Assembly: GCA_963377175.1 (NCBI GenBank)
Contig: CAUJNA010003750.1
Coordinates: 188,534 to 252,533 of the forward strand
From: Effrenium voratum
Lineage: Eukaryota > Sar > Dinophyceae > Suessiales > Symbiodiniaceae
Direction: 5' to 3'
Length of the DNA stretch: 64,000 nt
Numbering within the stretch: the first letter of the stretch is position 1; the number at the start of each line of letters is the position of its first letter. Made by a program: the position numbers and the translations under genes. Below are positions 1-11,232 of the stretch, piece after piece. Under the pieces are notes generated by a model. The model was not told the origin of the DNA. It saw only the letters and a program-made list of their open reading frames with translations, and made no database searches.

Positions 1-300
1 ACTACCGAAACGGAAGCGCCTGGTTTTCCAGCAACATCCACCAATGTTCATATTAATCAACCCCAGTTTGTTAATTGGGGGCTGCTTTTTCCTTGGTTTA
101 GTGGGAAATTAGACCACTTTTGGAGGAGCCCCCACCCCGTATTAATAAACCAACAGGGGTCAACATTAAGGCGGTGATTCATTTGGGGTTGATTACTGGG
201 GTTGATTAGTATAGGGTGATTCGTCACTGTGTTGGGGTTGAAATTCATATGAGGTCAACATGAAGGGTTTGGGCAAGAAGTCAACTCTCTCAAGCTTGAG

Positions 301-400
301 GTCCAGTGATGTCTTGTGCAAGCGCTGCTCGGCGGATGCGGGCAAGCAGCAAGAGGCGGGTCCAGAAATCCAAACAGCTGCGCCTGTTGTCCCTATCCAC
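301..400 (+). CDS. putative coding exon with a CxxC pair
   Basis: After an AG at 299-300 one plus-strand frame reads VLCKRCSADAGKQQEAG and continues as a polar, Glu/Gln-rich stretch until a TAA at 413. Third codon positions are mostly G or C, as in the other exon-like segments here. The CxxC pair could bind a metal but is too short to classify. The overlapping frame beginning MSCASAARR is also open, so the frame is not certain. No donor was fixed. Product unknown. Confidence 0.35.
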
Positions 401-644
401 TTTTGGAGGTTTTAAAACACCACCTTTTAGGGCCAGTTTAAAGTATGTCCAGGTAGAACCTTCTGTTCAAGTATGTTGTGTCATTTTCTTGGGACTGCCA
501 TTCAAACACCTCGGACACAACGCTCTCAAAGCGAAAAATCCGCACATATACCAAAGCAGACTTTCAGAGAAAGTCGGGCCCTCAGACATTTTGCTATATA
601 TTTTTTGCCTAAAGACATGTCGCCCAGGGAAACTCATGGGCCAG

Positions 645-735
645 ATGTTTGCACCGGCGCGAGAGGCGCTGCTCTCGTTGCTGGAGAAGCTGAGGCCTTT
701 GGAGGCGCGGCATGGGTCCCTGAAAAGGGCCATGG
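645..735 (+). CDS. putative coding exon, amphipathic helix
   Basis: The segment follows a CCAG at 641-644 and reads MFAPAREALLSLLEKL followed by RPLEARHGSLKRAM. The Leu/Lys/Glu pattern suits an amphipathic helix. It lies within a 180-codon open frame (306-848), but the flanking parts of that frame look non-coding. It is on the same strand as the neighbouring exon-like segments, so it may belong to one gene with them. Product unknown. Confidence 0.4.
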
Positions 736-1272
736 ATCTTCCGCCCCAAAACCGTCGGGTCCAACGCGACTTGGTGGGCCCCCAAAGGAAAGCCGAAGGA
801 AGACGATTTGGGGAGTACCCCTTTGAGACAACGGTTCATGGGTTGTAGAGCCGGACCCTTCCCCTTCTATTTGTGGATGCTTGTCTTCGGAAAATTGGGC
901 GAAATTCTTGGGAGGTATGTGGTTTATGAAGACAACGATGGGTGAAGAGGATGGGGAATCAACCCATTCTGCTCAAGGCCGCAGTTGTTCGAAAGCTATG
1001 GGGTCTTTGCCCAAATAGGCCCTGGGCTGGTTTGGGGCAGCTTGCAGGGAGGGTTTCGGAGGGTTGCAAGGGTTCCACTGTTGGGGATACTGCCTCGGCT
1101 TATTTTTTGGGGTCCTCAAGAAAGGGTGGTTCTGTATTGGAGCGCCGGGGGTCATGACTCCTGACCCTTAGCTTGCACCAATTCCGGACGGCTCATCTGG
1201 GGATAAAACAAGCTCACCCACGAGGATGGTCCCTTGCTTAGGAAGTCCTGAATTCAGGTTGGTGTATTGCAG

Positions 1273-1414
1273 ATTCGTGCTTTGGATCGGAGTTGAGGAA
1301 TTTGAGCCTCCGTGTTCCATCGTGTTCCTGACTAAGCACAAGGGGAAAGCCCGTTCCGACCTGCGCACCAACCCAAACTCAGAGACAAAAAGAAGCCACG
1401 GGCCTTTGGGACAG
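1273..1414 (+). CDS. putative coding exon, possible beta-rich segment
   Basis: The segment starts after the acceptor TATTGCAG (1265-1272) and can end at a GT donor at 1415. The frame reads FVLWIGVEEFEPPCSIVF then LTKHKGKARSDLRTNPN: a hydrophobic, aromatic start and a basic, polar end. Codon use matches neighbouring exons. The family is not recognised. The next 600 bases (1415-2045) show nothing I can call and are probably intron. Confidence 0.45.
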
Positions 1415-2045
1415 GTTGCAAGCTTGGGGGAGCAAGGAAAGACGGACGGATGACTTACCAGCCATGGAATCTGCTCTTCGCCACTATCTAGTCCCCGCCT
1501 TTTGGTTTGCACGGTGGTCGTGGGGTGCCACTGTCATACGAAGTGAGTCCCTTCAAACAAGTTGCAAAGTAGCATGACTTTGCCCAAATGTGTTGCAAAG
1601 GGGGTAGGGTGTTTCCGATGTTCTGTTGGAGGTTCGGATGTTTTGGGTGCCTAACTTTTACGGGGCGACCGATCATGCAGGTGGAGTCTTTTCAATGAGA
1701 CAGACCCAATGAGAACCAGTTGTTTCGTGGGAAAAGAGTTTAAATTACATGAACATAGATGGAATTGACCCCAAAACGGCCTAAACTGGCTGCAGTTACT
1801 TTTCTACTTTTTGAGTGGGCAGGTAGGTTTCGGGGAGGTTGCAGGATGTTGTTTGGACTTCAGCTGAGCTCCCATTTACGGAGGATTCTCCACCCCAACC
1901 CCCCCGGTGGACTACATATAATTTTCCTCTAGAGGGGCTCCTTCACTTTCGTGGGTTGACATCCCCCCCAATGAATCCACCTTCATCAATCCGGGATCAA
2001 TAGGTGTTTGCTTCACTAGGGGGTGCTTTTTCTGGGAAACTCCAG

Positions 2046-2214
2046 CGTCACCAAGTCCCATTTCGGATCCGCGTCCGGAGATCGATCGCCAGGTGGAGAC
2101 CTCGGAGATGTTGTCCCAATGTCTGCGCTGCGAACGCGGCTGCGGCCAGCTCCACGTGCCCGGCGCCCGATTGGGGGGCCGATTCGTGGGCACTGGCGAG
2201 AGGTGCAAGTACCG
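2046..2214 (+). CDS. putative Cys-rich exon (CxxCxxxC)
   Basis: The exon is bounded by an AG at 2044-2045 and a GT at 2215-2216. It reads a Pro/Ser-rich linker (PASPSPISDPRPEIDRQ), then SEMLSQCLRCERGCG, then RLGGRFVGTGERCKYR. Four cysteines in a CxxCxxxC...C pattern with nearby Arg and Gly look like a small metal-binding or disulphide module, but I cannot match it to a named family. Third positions are strongly G/C. The antisense frame is also open and is taken as a shadow. Confidence 0.5.
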
Positions 2215-3988
2215 GTTTGGAGCTGGTTGAGGCTCGCAGATTTCAGAAAAGGAAGAAACACTAAGTGGCCTCCCAGCCTCTAACATGTCACCCACCAGAG
2301 AATTCCTCCCTTCTTGAGAAAAATTGTCTTCCAGGACCTCTGGAAGGGTAAGGAAGCAGGCAACAACGGCAACAATTTGGCCCACGCCCGTCAACTAGAA
2401 GGATGCACAAGGCCTTGCGGCCTTGCGGCTCAGGGTCACCCTTTTCGCACCAAGGGCCAGAATATGCACCCGCGCTGCAGAATGGACAGTGTAAATGTAA
2501 ATGCATCTAAATGCATATAATAGCTGCATTCAACGCATTGCTTCCTCTGGAGTTTCCGGAGGCGTGCGATTTTGCATGTTGAGTTCGGGGAAGACACGGC
2601 CAGGAAGCCCAGGTTGAGGGTTTGCTGCAAACTGCCCACACGCGAAGCGAAGCCAAACATGCAAACGCCAGCAAAGTGGAATCCGTGCGTTTGTCACCCT
2701 TTGCGGCCACAACGGGCCATGATACAGGCACATATTTGCACAGGGAATTCCAGACAACCACTGGCGTCACCAATTCAGCCCAACCCAGCACCTGGCTACC
2801 AGAGAGGCAGCATTCGATTTCCCAATCCCCAAGCAATCAAATGAGTTTAACCGTCCTCAAAATGCCTCAATTTGACGCAACCTGATGGGTGGTGCGAGCA
2901 TAGCGTGTGGGGCTGCCAATGCTGATTTGAGCTTGCTATTGGTTGGACATGTGTGAAGCTTAGACATAATGTCGATCTGTGAGAAATTGACTTTGCCCCC
3001 GTCTTAATGGGACTCTCCCCAATAAAAGCAAGCAAGGGTTCATCAATCTACATGCATTTCCCATTACACTCTAAGGGCAAATGACACCTTCTTGGGGTGG
3101 TTTTAAAGGACAACCAAAGGGTAGCCATTTTTTTTCTGGGGGTTGGGAACACACTAAATCTCCTGCAAACACCACGTCCTAAGCTGCATAGCTTTGTTGA
3201 GCGTGGCTATAGGCTTGGGCATGGATGTGAACCCGAGGTCCTGCACCAACATCGACTGCCCGAGCCCCAGGTCTTTGAACCGGTATCATCGCGTAGCTCT
3301 GGGTGGGACAGTGGGAGGGGCCCCTCGGCTTAGTGAGTTCTCATCCAAAGACCCCAGATAGAGCCTGTCCACTTCATGGGTGAAAAGGGGTTGCGGGGTT
3401 GCACACGTATTCCCCTGAACGGAAGGAGCTTCATGGTTTGGGAATCTGCAGGTACCCCGAGAGGGAAAGGTTTTGACTTGGGTCCGACTTCATCTACGGC
3501 GCCTTTCTTCGGGTCCGTTTCTGGTCTCAAATTGTTGAAATACCAGAGCCTGGACGAGCGGGGTCGAAAGGTCACAAAGAGACAATGTGCCTATGGGCTA
3601 CGGGCAAGTCACCTTGCATTTCTTTTCCTGGCTTTGGAAACTTCTCCGCTGCGCCGACAAGACACAACGCTCGCATGATCCCCTTGTCAAGAACGCACTT
3701 GGCAACACTCACCGCCTGCCCCACACTCACCGTCGTTAATGTGAGGAGCTCGCCCTCCGCTTGCTTTCAAGGGTGTTTTCAGTGGGTTAGGTGTGCGGGA
3801 TATAGCCCTAATCCCTTGCATAATTTATCACCTCACCTTCCAACAGCCCAATCGAACATGTCAACCGGACCTCCCTGGAAGTCACCTCCAAAGAACCATC
3901 CGGTGCTCCTGCTTTGATTGACTCAGAACAGTAGGGAAGCTCTGGAATTGGTGGTCCTGCTTGGTTTCCCAAAAGTCCGGTGCTGCAG

Positions 3989-4264
3989 ATCCTAGAGCCA
4001 TGGTGCCCAACAGAGCACCTGTGGGTGAGGTCCATGTCAGTCATGTCAGTGGGAGAGAGGGTAGCCATGGACAGAATCCTGCACCACTTGTTTGTTGGCA
4101 TGTACAGGGAAATGAGAACGGTGGTGCAAAATGGATATCGCAGCCCCATCCAGTGGCTCCCCTGGGCCCGCAAAAAAGACGCGACCTGCGATTGTCGCTT
4201 CGAGCGAGGTCCCATCTTCTTCCGGCGCCGGCAGGCCTGGCAGGAACTCCAGGCCGCGCAGGCA
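3989..4264 (+). CDS. putative coding exon, about 92 residues
   Basis: Coding begins after GTGCTGCAG at 3980-3988. The frame reads ILEPWCPTEHLWVRSMSV, then RVAMDRILHHLFVGMYREM, and then a tryptophan- and arginine-rich part (SPIQWLPWARKKD, RRRQAWQELQAAQARP). It stays open to 4372, but past about 4270 it runs into a G-rich tract and becomes glycine-rich, so the exon probably ends near 4264 (AAG followed by GC, a possible GC donor). It is the longest convincing exon in the first 5 kb. Product unknown. Confidence 0.5.
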
Positions 4265-4310
4265 AGGCCGCGGGGTGAACCGGTGGGTGGGTTGCCGGGG
4301 GGTGCGGGGT

Positions 4311-4345
4311 GCGCGGGGGGGTGCCGGGGGGGGGGGGACACGGGG
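4311..4345 (+). repeat. G-rich tract
   Basis: Runs of 6 and 11 guanines lie within 30 bases, interrupted by short T/C/A spacers. It could form a G-quadruplex on the plus strand. It lies just 3' of the exon at 3989-4264. Confidence 0.7.
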
Positions 4346-5103
4346 ATGCGGGATGCGGGTGGGGTACTTTGAAGCCAAGCTTAGTCATGCATGGCAGAAC
4401 AAAGGTGGAGCAATTTGGCAGCCTTGTATGCAACCCATTTGCTCCCAATGGCCCCGGTTGTTCTCCACCCCGGGAAAACGCATGTATCTGAACAAGGTTT
4501 CGGTCCTTTGTTCTTGGGTGCTCAAGGGTGTCCAAATGCAAAGCACACAAACACAAGTCATGGTAAACTGGGCTGTTCAGTTCAGCAATCTGAAAAGTCC
4601 TTTCCTTGGGTGACGTAAGGATGTGGCCCCCTTTGAGCTGGTTTCCCTGTAGGGAGTATGGATTAGGATTGGCCAACCCTTCATTTTGAACAGCTGAGCC
4701 ATAATCAAAACCCGGGTAAGTGAAGGTTAGTGAGGGAAAGTCCCTGCCAGAAATAGTTGCGGCCGCCTTTGTAGTTCTTTACATTGGTTTGGGTACACCA
4801 TTCTAAAAATTCGAGGTTTTGATTGTGACTCAGCTGAGTAAAGTGCAGGGACCCCCCCCATTTCTATATTCAGCGAGTCAACTATATGGTCAACACACCA
4901 ATCAGTGTGGGGGAAAATCCTGTTCTGAGACTCCTTGAACAACGTGTGTTTGGGTTCCATGTTCATTTGAAAGAGAGTGGGCTTGATGGGCGCGTCTTTC
5001 GTGCGATTTTTGGCGTGGCTTGCTCCGTGATTCCCTGGTTTAAGGACCATACCGTTTCTATCATACCTTCAGACCCTGTGGCAAGCGAGTGGCCTTTTTC
5101 CAG

Positions 5104-5300
5104 TCTCGCAGCCACAGGAAGCGCCTTAACATCCACCACCACCAGCTCGGGGTGGTCCTTTTTAGATCTAGACCGAACCACGGAAACTTATGGATTCTCT
5201 CCCTCAGTAGATGTCCTGCTTGCCAGACTGGTCAACTGAAAAGGCTACACGGCGAATGTGATGGGAAGGCCTCTTTCGCTTTGGAGGCCAAACCAACTTC
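5104..5300 (+). CDS. putative basic/His-rich exon with CPAC motif
   Basis: The acceptor is TTTTTCCAG at 5095-5103. The frame reads SRSHRKRLNIHHHQLGVV with nearly all third positions G or C, then SRCPACQTGQLKRLHGEC. CPAC plus a later Cys and His resembles a small zinc-binding loop, but the spacing fits no family I can name. An overlapping frame (4886-5239) is also open and hydrophobic. I prefer this one for its codon use. Confidence 0.4.
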
Positions 5301-5417
5301 AAGATGGACCCTTGTGATGGGTGGGCATACCAATTGTGCTAAAATAGGGTGACTCCCAAAATAGTGGCTCCTTCAGCTGCTCTAAACTCCTGAAGAAGCA
5401 CGCTCAACAATCGCCCA

Positions 5418-5584
5418 GAGGCACGTTGGACAGTTCTTGCCGCACCGGAACCCCATTTGGATGGCCATGGAAACCTGTGGGAACACCCAGATCCCACGTG
5501 CCCTTTTTGGAAGCCCCTGTGTCACTGGTCGAACCAGTTGATCCAGGAGTCCCTGCGGAAGCTGCACCTCGTAGCCGCCGACTG
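5418..5584 (+). CDS. putative exon with strong GT donor
   Basis: The 3' boundary is a consensus donor (GTGAGT at 5585). The last codons read NQLIQESLRKLHLVAAD, a clear helical segment with G/C-ending codons. Further 5' a second frame looks better (GQFLPHRNPIWMAMETCG), so either the exon is shorter than given or a frame change lies near 5540. The antisense strand has an open frame that I treat as a shadow. Confidence 0.45.
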
Positions 5585-6228
5585 GTGAGTGGGGACCCGG
5601 TGGGGTCCAGGAAGCCCTGAGGTCTGCCGTTTGTTTTTGTTTTTTTTGCCGAGATTCAGAGAAGCTGGTTGCACTCCTGCGGATGAACGCGGAACCCAAC
5701 AAACTGGTTGTAATCATGAATCTTCTTTGGGGGACCCCCATGCAATTGTTGAGTAATCTTTATTTGGGGGTTTAGACGAGTGTTTGTGGGGTTTGAGCCC
5801 CCATATACAGTTGTTTTCTAGAACAAAATTGAGGGCCACCCCCCAAACCTCCAATCCACCAATACAGAGGTAAGCTGAGTTGAGTAGGGCTTTAGGAGGA
5901 GCAGAGTTGCGGGTGGTTTTTGATCCAGCGCCGGTGTTGCATTTGCTGTTTGTTTGCTTTATTGAGAAAAACGGCACAAACGAGGCAGGTAGTGGAAAAT
6001 TGCCAGAGAATCCTCCAAAGTGAGAAGGGAATCAGACATACAGTCATACTGACGGACAGCATCCACTTGGCACCAGTTGGCGGATGGTTTATCCCGGTAC
6101 TTCTAGGGTTTCATCCATTCTAGGTAGTGCAGGAGTTCGTCCTTTGACAAGATGAATGACGGGCTTTCCGAAGATAAAAAAGCAAAAGAGGTTCCCTACG
6201 TCTGGACAGACCCAGGTGCTTCCTGCAG

Positions 6229-6345
6229 TCCACGCCACCAAAAACCTGCTTGGAGCACCCAGTTTTTTGGCGCGTCGGGGCAGCGGCCCAGCGGCGCGTT
6301 AGAGGGATTGCTGGAAGATCCTGTCAGAGAGGACTTCATCTTTAG
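6229..6345 (+). CDS. possible coding exon
   Basis: The segment follows TTCCTGCAG. Two frames are plausible: one reads STPPKTCLEHPVFWRVGA, the other ends SGALEGLLEDPVREDF. Codon use is G/C-rich in both. An AT-rich stretch (6370-6440) follows and is clearly not coding. Low confidence in exact frame and ends. Confidence 0.3.
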   Translation, partial: STPPKTCLEHPVFWRVGAAAQRRVRGIAGRSCQRGLHL

Positions 6346-6834
6346 GAGGGTACCTGGCTTCCAGATCAGCCGTTTGTATGCAATATATAAAAATGTATAT
6401 AGCTATTATATATCTAGAAACATATATACAATACATGATCAGCAAATAGAGCGTGTTCCGGACCCGCAACTAGGATACTGAGTGACAGGCGATGCAGCAA
6501 TCCCGTTTGCACAGAAGTCAGCCAGGTTTGCACAGGCAAACCTCGGCCGCCGGAAGATCCGCGCATGCACTCGCCAGGGTTGCCCCTTTGGGACTGGACC
6601 AATGGACAGGGATTTGCCTGAAAGCGGTTTTCCAAGGGAAAGCGTGGCAAAGGGCCCGCCCTGCTTGCCAATGACGGGCACCAGCCTGGGGGCTAGACGC
6701 AAAAGTGGCGGAGAGACCGATTGAGCATCACTTGCCTGAACACACGCACACACACACAGAAATGGATGTGGTTTCGTTCTTAGCGATTTGCTCAGGGATT
6801 TGGGTGTGAGCAAGCAAAGATTTCGGATTTAGGA

Positions 6835-7218
6835 TTGGATTTAGTAGAACTTTGGTTTGCAGCTGCGCTGGGTTTGGCCCCAGTCTTTTCTGCAATCATA
6901 TTGTTGTGGTTGTCCCCATTTGTGCTAGGATGCGCAAGCGGTTTCTGTCAGTTCTACCTTGTGAGCAGCCGCTTTCAAACCCCTGAATCAACCCACCGGA
7001 ACAGACACTCGAAAACAGCGTCCAATCAGCTCCCAATCAGCCTTGCCTTCCACATTCAATCTTGGCGGCAATGGGGTCGCTGCATGGCCCTTGCATTGCC
7101 AGATTCAACTGAGCTTTTGCCCCTTGGCCATTTTGGATTTCCTTCAAGTGCCCTTTTAACCAGCAACACGGTCTTAGTCAGCCAAGCCCAAGCTTGGACC
7201 AATCACCCACAAAAGTGA
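6835..7218 (+). CDS. possible membrane-protein fragment
   Basis: A 127-codon open frame with no ATG at its start (it begins at TTG). Residues 1-45 are hydrophobic (WFAAALGLAPVFSAIILL then WLSPFVLGCASGF), enough for one or two membrane spans, followed by a polar, His/Arg/Ser stretch. No clean splice sites were found. In intron-rich DNA a frame of this length can be chance, so this is a weak call. Confidence 0.28.
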   Translation: MDLVELWFAAALGLAPVFSAIILLWLSPFVLGCASGFCQFYLVSSRFQTPESTHRNRHSKTASNQLPISLAFHIQSWRQWGRCMALALPDSTELLPLGHFGFPSSALLTSNTVLVSQAQAWTNHPQK

Positions 7219-7462
7219 CCTCTTGCGGGGCAACATGAGGTTCGGGCAAATGTTCCAGCCTAGAAAGAAAGGGCTCACTAATGTGTCCATGTCCCTTTGG
7301 TTTGACAAGCACCTTTGACCGTGGCTCGCATGCCCATGCAGGTAGTTATCAGTTTTGCTGAAAAACAAACAAAAACCGCCCCTCGGGGGTCCAAATCTTG
7401 ATTTTTGGCGTGCCATTTCTGCCTGAGGAGCGTGCGTGGCTTCAGCCGTCTGTCGGCTTCAG

Positions 7463-7580
7463 CTGGGGGCCATGCCATCATGGCCCTCGCCGATGCCCAG
7501 CAAGTGGAGAAGGAGGAGCCGGGGAGGTCCTTTCCCTTCAGCAAAGGCGAGGTTTTGCTGAACAGTGGTGGTTTGAGCAT
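7463..7580 (+). CDS. putative coding exon
   Basis: The segment follows TCGGCTTCAG at 7453-7462. The frame reads GGHAIMALADAQQVEKEE then PGRSFPFSKGEVLL, with G/C-ending codons, and stays open to 7728, though the end becomes repetitive and is probably intronic. Product unknown. Confidence 0.4.
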
Positions 7581-7734
7581 GTTTCAACAAGGGGGTGGCG
7601 CAACCCTGGGTCTAAAGCTATGGCAGCAAGAAAAAACACCTAAGACTCGATACCAGCAACCGAACAAAACACGCCAGCATGGATCCAAGATAGCAATGAG
7701 CGTGTCGATTTCGGAAGTTAGCACATGAAGAGAG

Positions 7735-8086
7735 TTGTCTGTGCGTGTCTCTGTGTGTCTCTGTGTGTGTGTGTGTCTCTGCGTGTCTTTGCCTGTCTGT
7801 GTTTCTGGGTGTCTCTGCGTGTCTCTGTGTCTCTGCGTGTCTCTGCGTGGCTCTGTGTCTCTCTCCGCATGTCTCGGCGTGTCTCCGTGTGTCTCTGTCT
7901 CTCTGTGTCTCTGTGTGTCTGTGTCTCCGTGTCTCCGTGTCTCTGTCTCTCTCTCTCTCTCTGTCTGTTTCAGAGTCTCTGTCTCTCTCTCTCTCTATCT
8001 CTCTCTCTCTCTCTGTTTCTGTGTCTCTCTGTCTCTGTCTCTATCTCTGTCTCTGTCTCTGTCTCTGTCTCTGTCTCTCTCTGAAA
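7735..8086 (+). repeat. GTCTCT/GTGTCT microsatellite
   Basis: About 350 bases built from GT, CT, GTCTCT and GTGTCT units, with the GT-rich end on the left grading into pure CT and GTCTCT on the right. All three plus-strand frames are open across it, giving Ser/Val/Cys/Leu repeats with no coding value. Confidence 0.95.
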
Positions 8087-8631
8087 CAGTTCTGGCCAAA
8101 AACCAGGGGACCCAGAAAATATAAGCATTCCGAGGTTGTTTGTTTAGGGAGGGGGGGAAGTTTGTTTTTTGGGAGACTGGATTACCTCATGGAGTTGTTT
8201 CAAAGGGAAACCCCCAAGGCATCCTTGGGGCCGGCCGCCCTCTTTTGACGCATACCCTTTTGGACCCGGGAATCCGCCCGAAAGTCCAAGCCAGACACAG
8301 CTGAGTTATGACAAGGTCGGTGAGTCCGGATCCGGCTCTCCACATCTTGGGGCAGTTTCCCTACAGTTCTTGGACACTTCCCCATTCTTTCCAGGGATCC
8401 TTCTTGCCAGAAAACCATCAGAACCCCAGGGGAAACAGCGATCGGTTTTTTAAAAGAATGGTTGAAAAGAATGGGGAATGAACCCCTAGAACAGTTGGCA
8501 GACGCCCTGCTGACTCAACCCCCCCACTGTTGCGGTCAGTGCCTCAGGAGCTGCTAGAAGCTCTCTCCAAGAAGGCTGGGCCAATCGCCTTGGGGTTGGC
8601 CGGCGCTAGGCACCTGGGTCTTTCCGAAAGT

Positions 8632-8751
8632 GGCCATGGGTCAAAATCCAAATCGTACCCCCAGTGAACATCCATTTTCCATAGACTACAATGGGTGGTG
8701 AATTCACCTACCAACCAAAATGCGATCCCAAAACGGTTTTGACCCACAGCC
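8632..8751 (+). mobile_element. small inverted-repeat element (MITE), family A copy 1
   Basis: The left end GGCCATGGGTCAAAATC and the reverse complement of the right end (GGCTGTGGGTCAAAACC) match at 14 of 17 positions. An exact 4-bp direct repeat AAGT flanks the element (8628-8631 and 8752-8755). Its interior resembles copies 2 and 3 (shared CGTACCCCCAGTGAACATCC region and GGTGAATTCACC). It codes for nothing and would depend on a transposase elsewhere. The 4-bp duplication would suit a cut-and-paste DNA transposon, but the superfamily is not assigned. Confidence 0.85.
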
Positions 8752-8759
8752 AAGTGGCT

Positions 8760-9600
8760 AAATGATTTTCCGAGAGTCCTGATCGCTGATTTTACCAAAT
8801 TCGGGACACGTGTCCATCAGCAAGCTTGCAAAAACAGAAGTTTGCGGGGTTCTTTTAATTGAGGCAGGTGTTCGCATGCCCACAGGTTGCATGGCTTACA
8901 CGGGGTCAAAACATGCCCTCCTTTTGACCCTGCCGCTTGCGCCACTTTTTAACGCGGATATCAAAGCGGCCCCCGAAAATTCTGACAGGCCCTGCACATG
9001 GATTTGAGTTTTCGAATACCTCAAGAACACCGGTTTTCCCTGCAGGACAAGTGTTCCTTGTAAGCCCCTGAAAGGGATACCCTCGAAAAGCACTATGTCT
9101 TGGGTTTTTTACGCATACCCAACTCGCGACTTCACACAGATTTGTTCGTTTGAGGGTTTCTCAGGGGTCCATTGTTTAACGTCAGGTGGTGAGTCACGTT
9201 GAAGAAGGTTTAACTCCACCTTGCCTTTCAGTCCTCTCGCATAAGATCAGCATTCCAGACAGAGTCAAAATCAGACATCCCGTGCAGCATCAGGAAAACC
9301 TGACCTCCTTTGTAGAAACAGAAAGCTACTCGCACCTCCGAGAGCATTAATTAGACTTCAAGGGGTGAATTTTCCTTGAATGCTGAGCCTTTTTTGATAA
9401 GGCCCCCGCGGTTTCAACATTGATTTGGAGCCTCTTTAGCCGCCAGGGGGAGGGGTGCCCGGGTGGGTCTGGGTAGGACTCGGACTTGCCAATACTTAAT
9501 TTAGTATCACCAATCTATAATAGCAACCCGAACTATGAAATGAGGTCCAGCACAACATTATCTAAGGGGACCTTCCTGCATCGCGTTTCCGTGTCTTTCT
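8760..9600. other. no recognised gene
   Basis: No convincing exon on either strand. A short hairpin (GGGTCAAAA ... CTTTTGACCC, about 8904-8933) uses the same GGGTCAAAA core as the family A element ends and could be a decayed copy. Otherwise I see nothing here. Confidence 0.5.
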
Positions 9601-9608
9601 CTCCTCAG

Positions 9609-9725
9609 GAGGGAGACGTCGAAGTTTCACCGGAGGAGGAGGTTTCACCGGAAGAGGCGGTTTCCCCGGCAGCTGAAGCTTCCCTGGGAGGAGAGGAGAC
9701 AGCCGAGGCCTCAAAGGATTTGTGA
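9609..9725 (+). CDS. putative acidic exon with VSPEE repeats
   Basis: A textbook acceptor (TTTCTCTCCTCAG, 9596-9608) precedes a frame reading EGDVEVSPEEEVSPEEA then VSPAAEASLGGEETAEA and a TGA at 9723-9725. The short VSPEE/VSPAA repeats and acidic composition suggest a disordered tail. It could be a terminal exon; alternatively a GC donor within it would avoid the stop. Product unknown. Confidence 0.5.
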   Translation, partial: EGDVEVSPEEEVSPEEAVSPAAEASLGGEETAEASKDL

Positions 9726-9837
9726 ATCAACTCGGTCGAAGTCAAGGGGCGCCAAGCATCTTTTCAGGTCCCGGGAGTCCCAGGTCCCTTTCAACACGCC
9801 TTTCCTTTGATTCTTTGGAGCTGCGCAAATCCCCACA

Positions 9838-9915
9838 TGGTGGTGTGTGTGGTGTGTGTGTGTGTCTGTCTGTGTGTGTGTGTGTTGGTGTGTGTGGTGT
9901 TGGTGTGTGTTTGTC
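9838..9915 (+). repeat. GT microsatellite
   Basis: An imperfect GT/GGTGT run of about 75 bases, interrupted by TCTGTCT and TTG. It gives a spurious Thr/His frame on the minus strand. Confidence 0.95.
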
Positions 9916-10200
9916 TCTTTTTTTTCTGGGAAAGGGAATGATGGAAGGTGAAGCTTGCGATTCGGGACGAAAAACGCTGCCAATCACTGCTCACACAGCT
10001 GTCTCAAAATGGGAGAAGTGGCAGTTCCCTATTAGCATGATTTCCGTCCTTTGCTTTTTGCAGCCCCACAATTTGCATGGTGTTAGTATAGGAGGACCAC
10101 GAACCATGGTACTACACTCCCGACATTTTGTAGCGGGTGACCAGGTGAAGCGTGTCACTGACAAACTTCTATTCCGGCCCTGCCACTCACCCGATTGAAG

Positions 10201-10543
10201 CCCAGTGTTGCGGGCATTCCGATGGTCGCGCGTGAGGAAGACATGCTACGGGCCGGGATCGGAGCCAACCAGCCAACTGTCCTGCTGGACCACGGATTCA
10301 AAAGGAACAACTGTGGATGGCATAAACCGAGTGGCTGCGACATGTGCTCAATCCGAGATCTCTGTGGGCTCGACGAATCGGTTGAACTCCCTGACCTCCG
10401 GTGCCCCTTTACGTGGGCGCGGGTGAAGGACAAAACGAGGAAGCTGGTTTCCTTGTTGGTTTGCCGAACATCCAAAAGGGGATCCCCCGGATCGGTGCCT
10501 CAGGATGGACAGGATGAGCCACCTGCGGACTTGCAGGACGGTG
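10201..10543 (+). CDS. putative Cys/His-containing exon, about 114 residues
   Basis: One plus-strand frame is open from 10,195 to 10,554 with strong G/C third-position bias. It reads VAGIPMVAREEDMLRAG, then KRNNCGWHKPSGCDMCSI, then RDLCGLDESVELPDLRC, then WARVKDKTRKLVSLLVC. The left end follows ATTGAAG; a GT at 10,544 inside CAGGACGGTGGGG is a possible donor. The Cys/His spacing (C..H....C..C....C) suggests metal binding, but no family is recognised. The opposite strand is also open, as is common opposite G/C-rich coding DNA. Confidence 0.5.
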
Positions 10544-11232
10544 GGGTGGGGTGAAACAAACGTGGTGGGGTGTTTTTTCTATAACCTCCGGATTTCCCTG
10601 GAGCCCCAAAATGGAGGAATACATTCCTCTAAAACGATGGTTTGCAGGTTCCAGGCAAATCTGCCGGGGCGTATTCGCTTTGGGGACATGGTTCAATCAG
10701 ACCCCCAGGGACCCAGAAAACAGCGACACAGCCAGGTGTTGCGGGGGAGAAAAACAACACATGTGTTTGGAGATTTTGAAGAGCACTCCTCGATGGCTGT
10801 TAAGGGGAGTCCAGCGGAGCAGGGAGCCTGGTTGCTCAAAAGTCACTCACGAATCTGCCATCACTCCTTTCACACTAAGTCTTCATGACTCCTGCGGCGA
10901 ACGCGAGGCAACAATGACATCCAACCTCACTGAGGGCAACCAACGCGCCTAATGAGGCATGACAAGGCCAAATGAGGTCACTTATAGGACATGCAAACTT
11001 GACAGCCAAAGACGCGTCACGCCAGCAAGGAAGCGGTTGAACGGGTTCTAGTAAACGGACTCCGATTGCTTGCACCAAAGGACAATCATGTGTGCAGCAT
11101 GCGAACGTTGAAAGGAACCCATTTGCTAGCACCCATTTAGGATCCACATATACAAGGCAGTAGCTGTTGAGTCATGGACCGTTGGCAAGCCAGTCGTTGC
11201 CATTTGCCATGGTCGCTGCCACGCGGAGACAG

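Noticed and set aside
3115..3135. GTAGCCATTTT resembling part of the dinoflagellate spliced-leader sequence
   Set aside because: Only 11 bases match and the 3' half (GGCTCAAG) is absent; expected by chance in a window this size.
7725..8248. Three overlapping Ser/Val/Cys/Leu-rich frames
   Set aside because: Simple GTCTCT repeat with all frames open.
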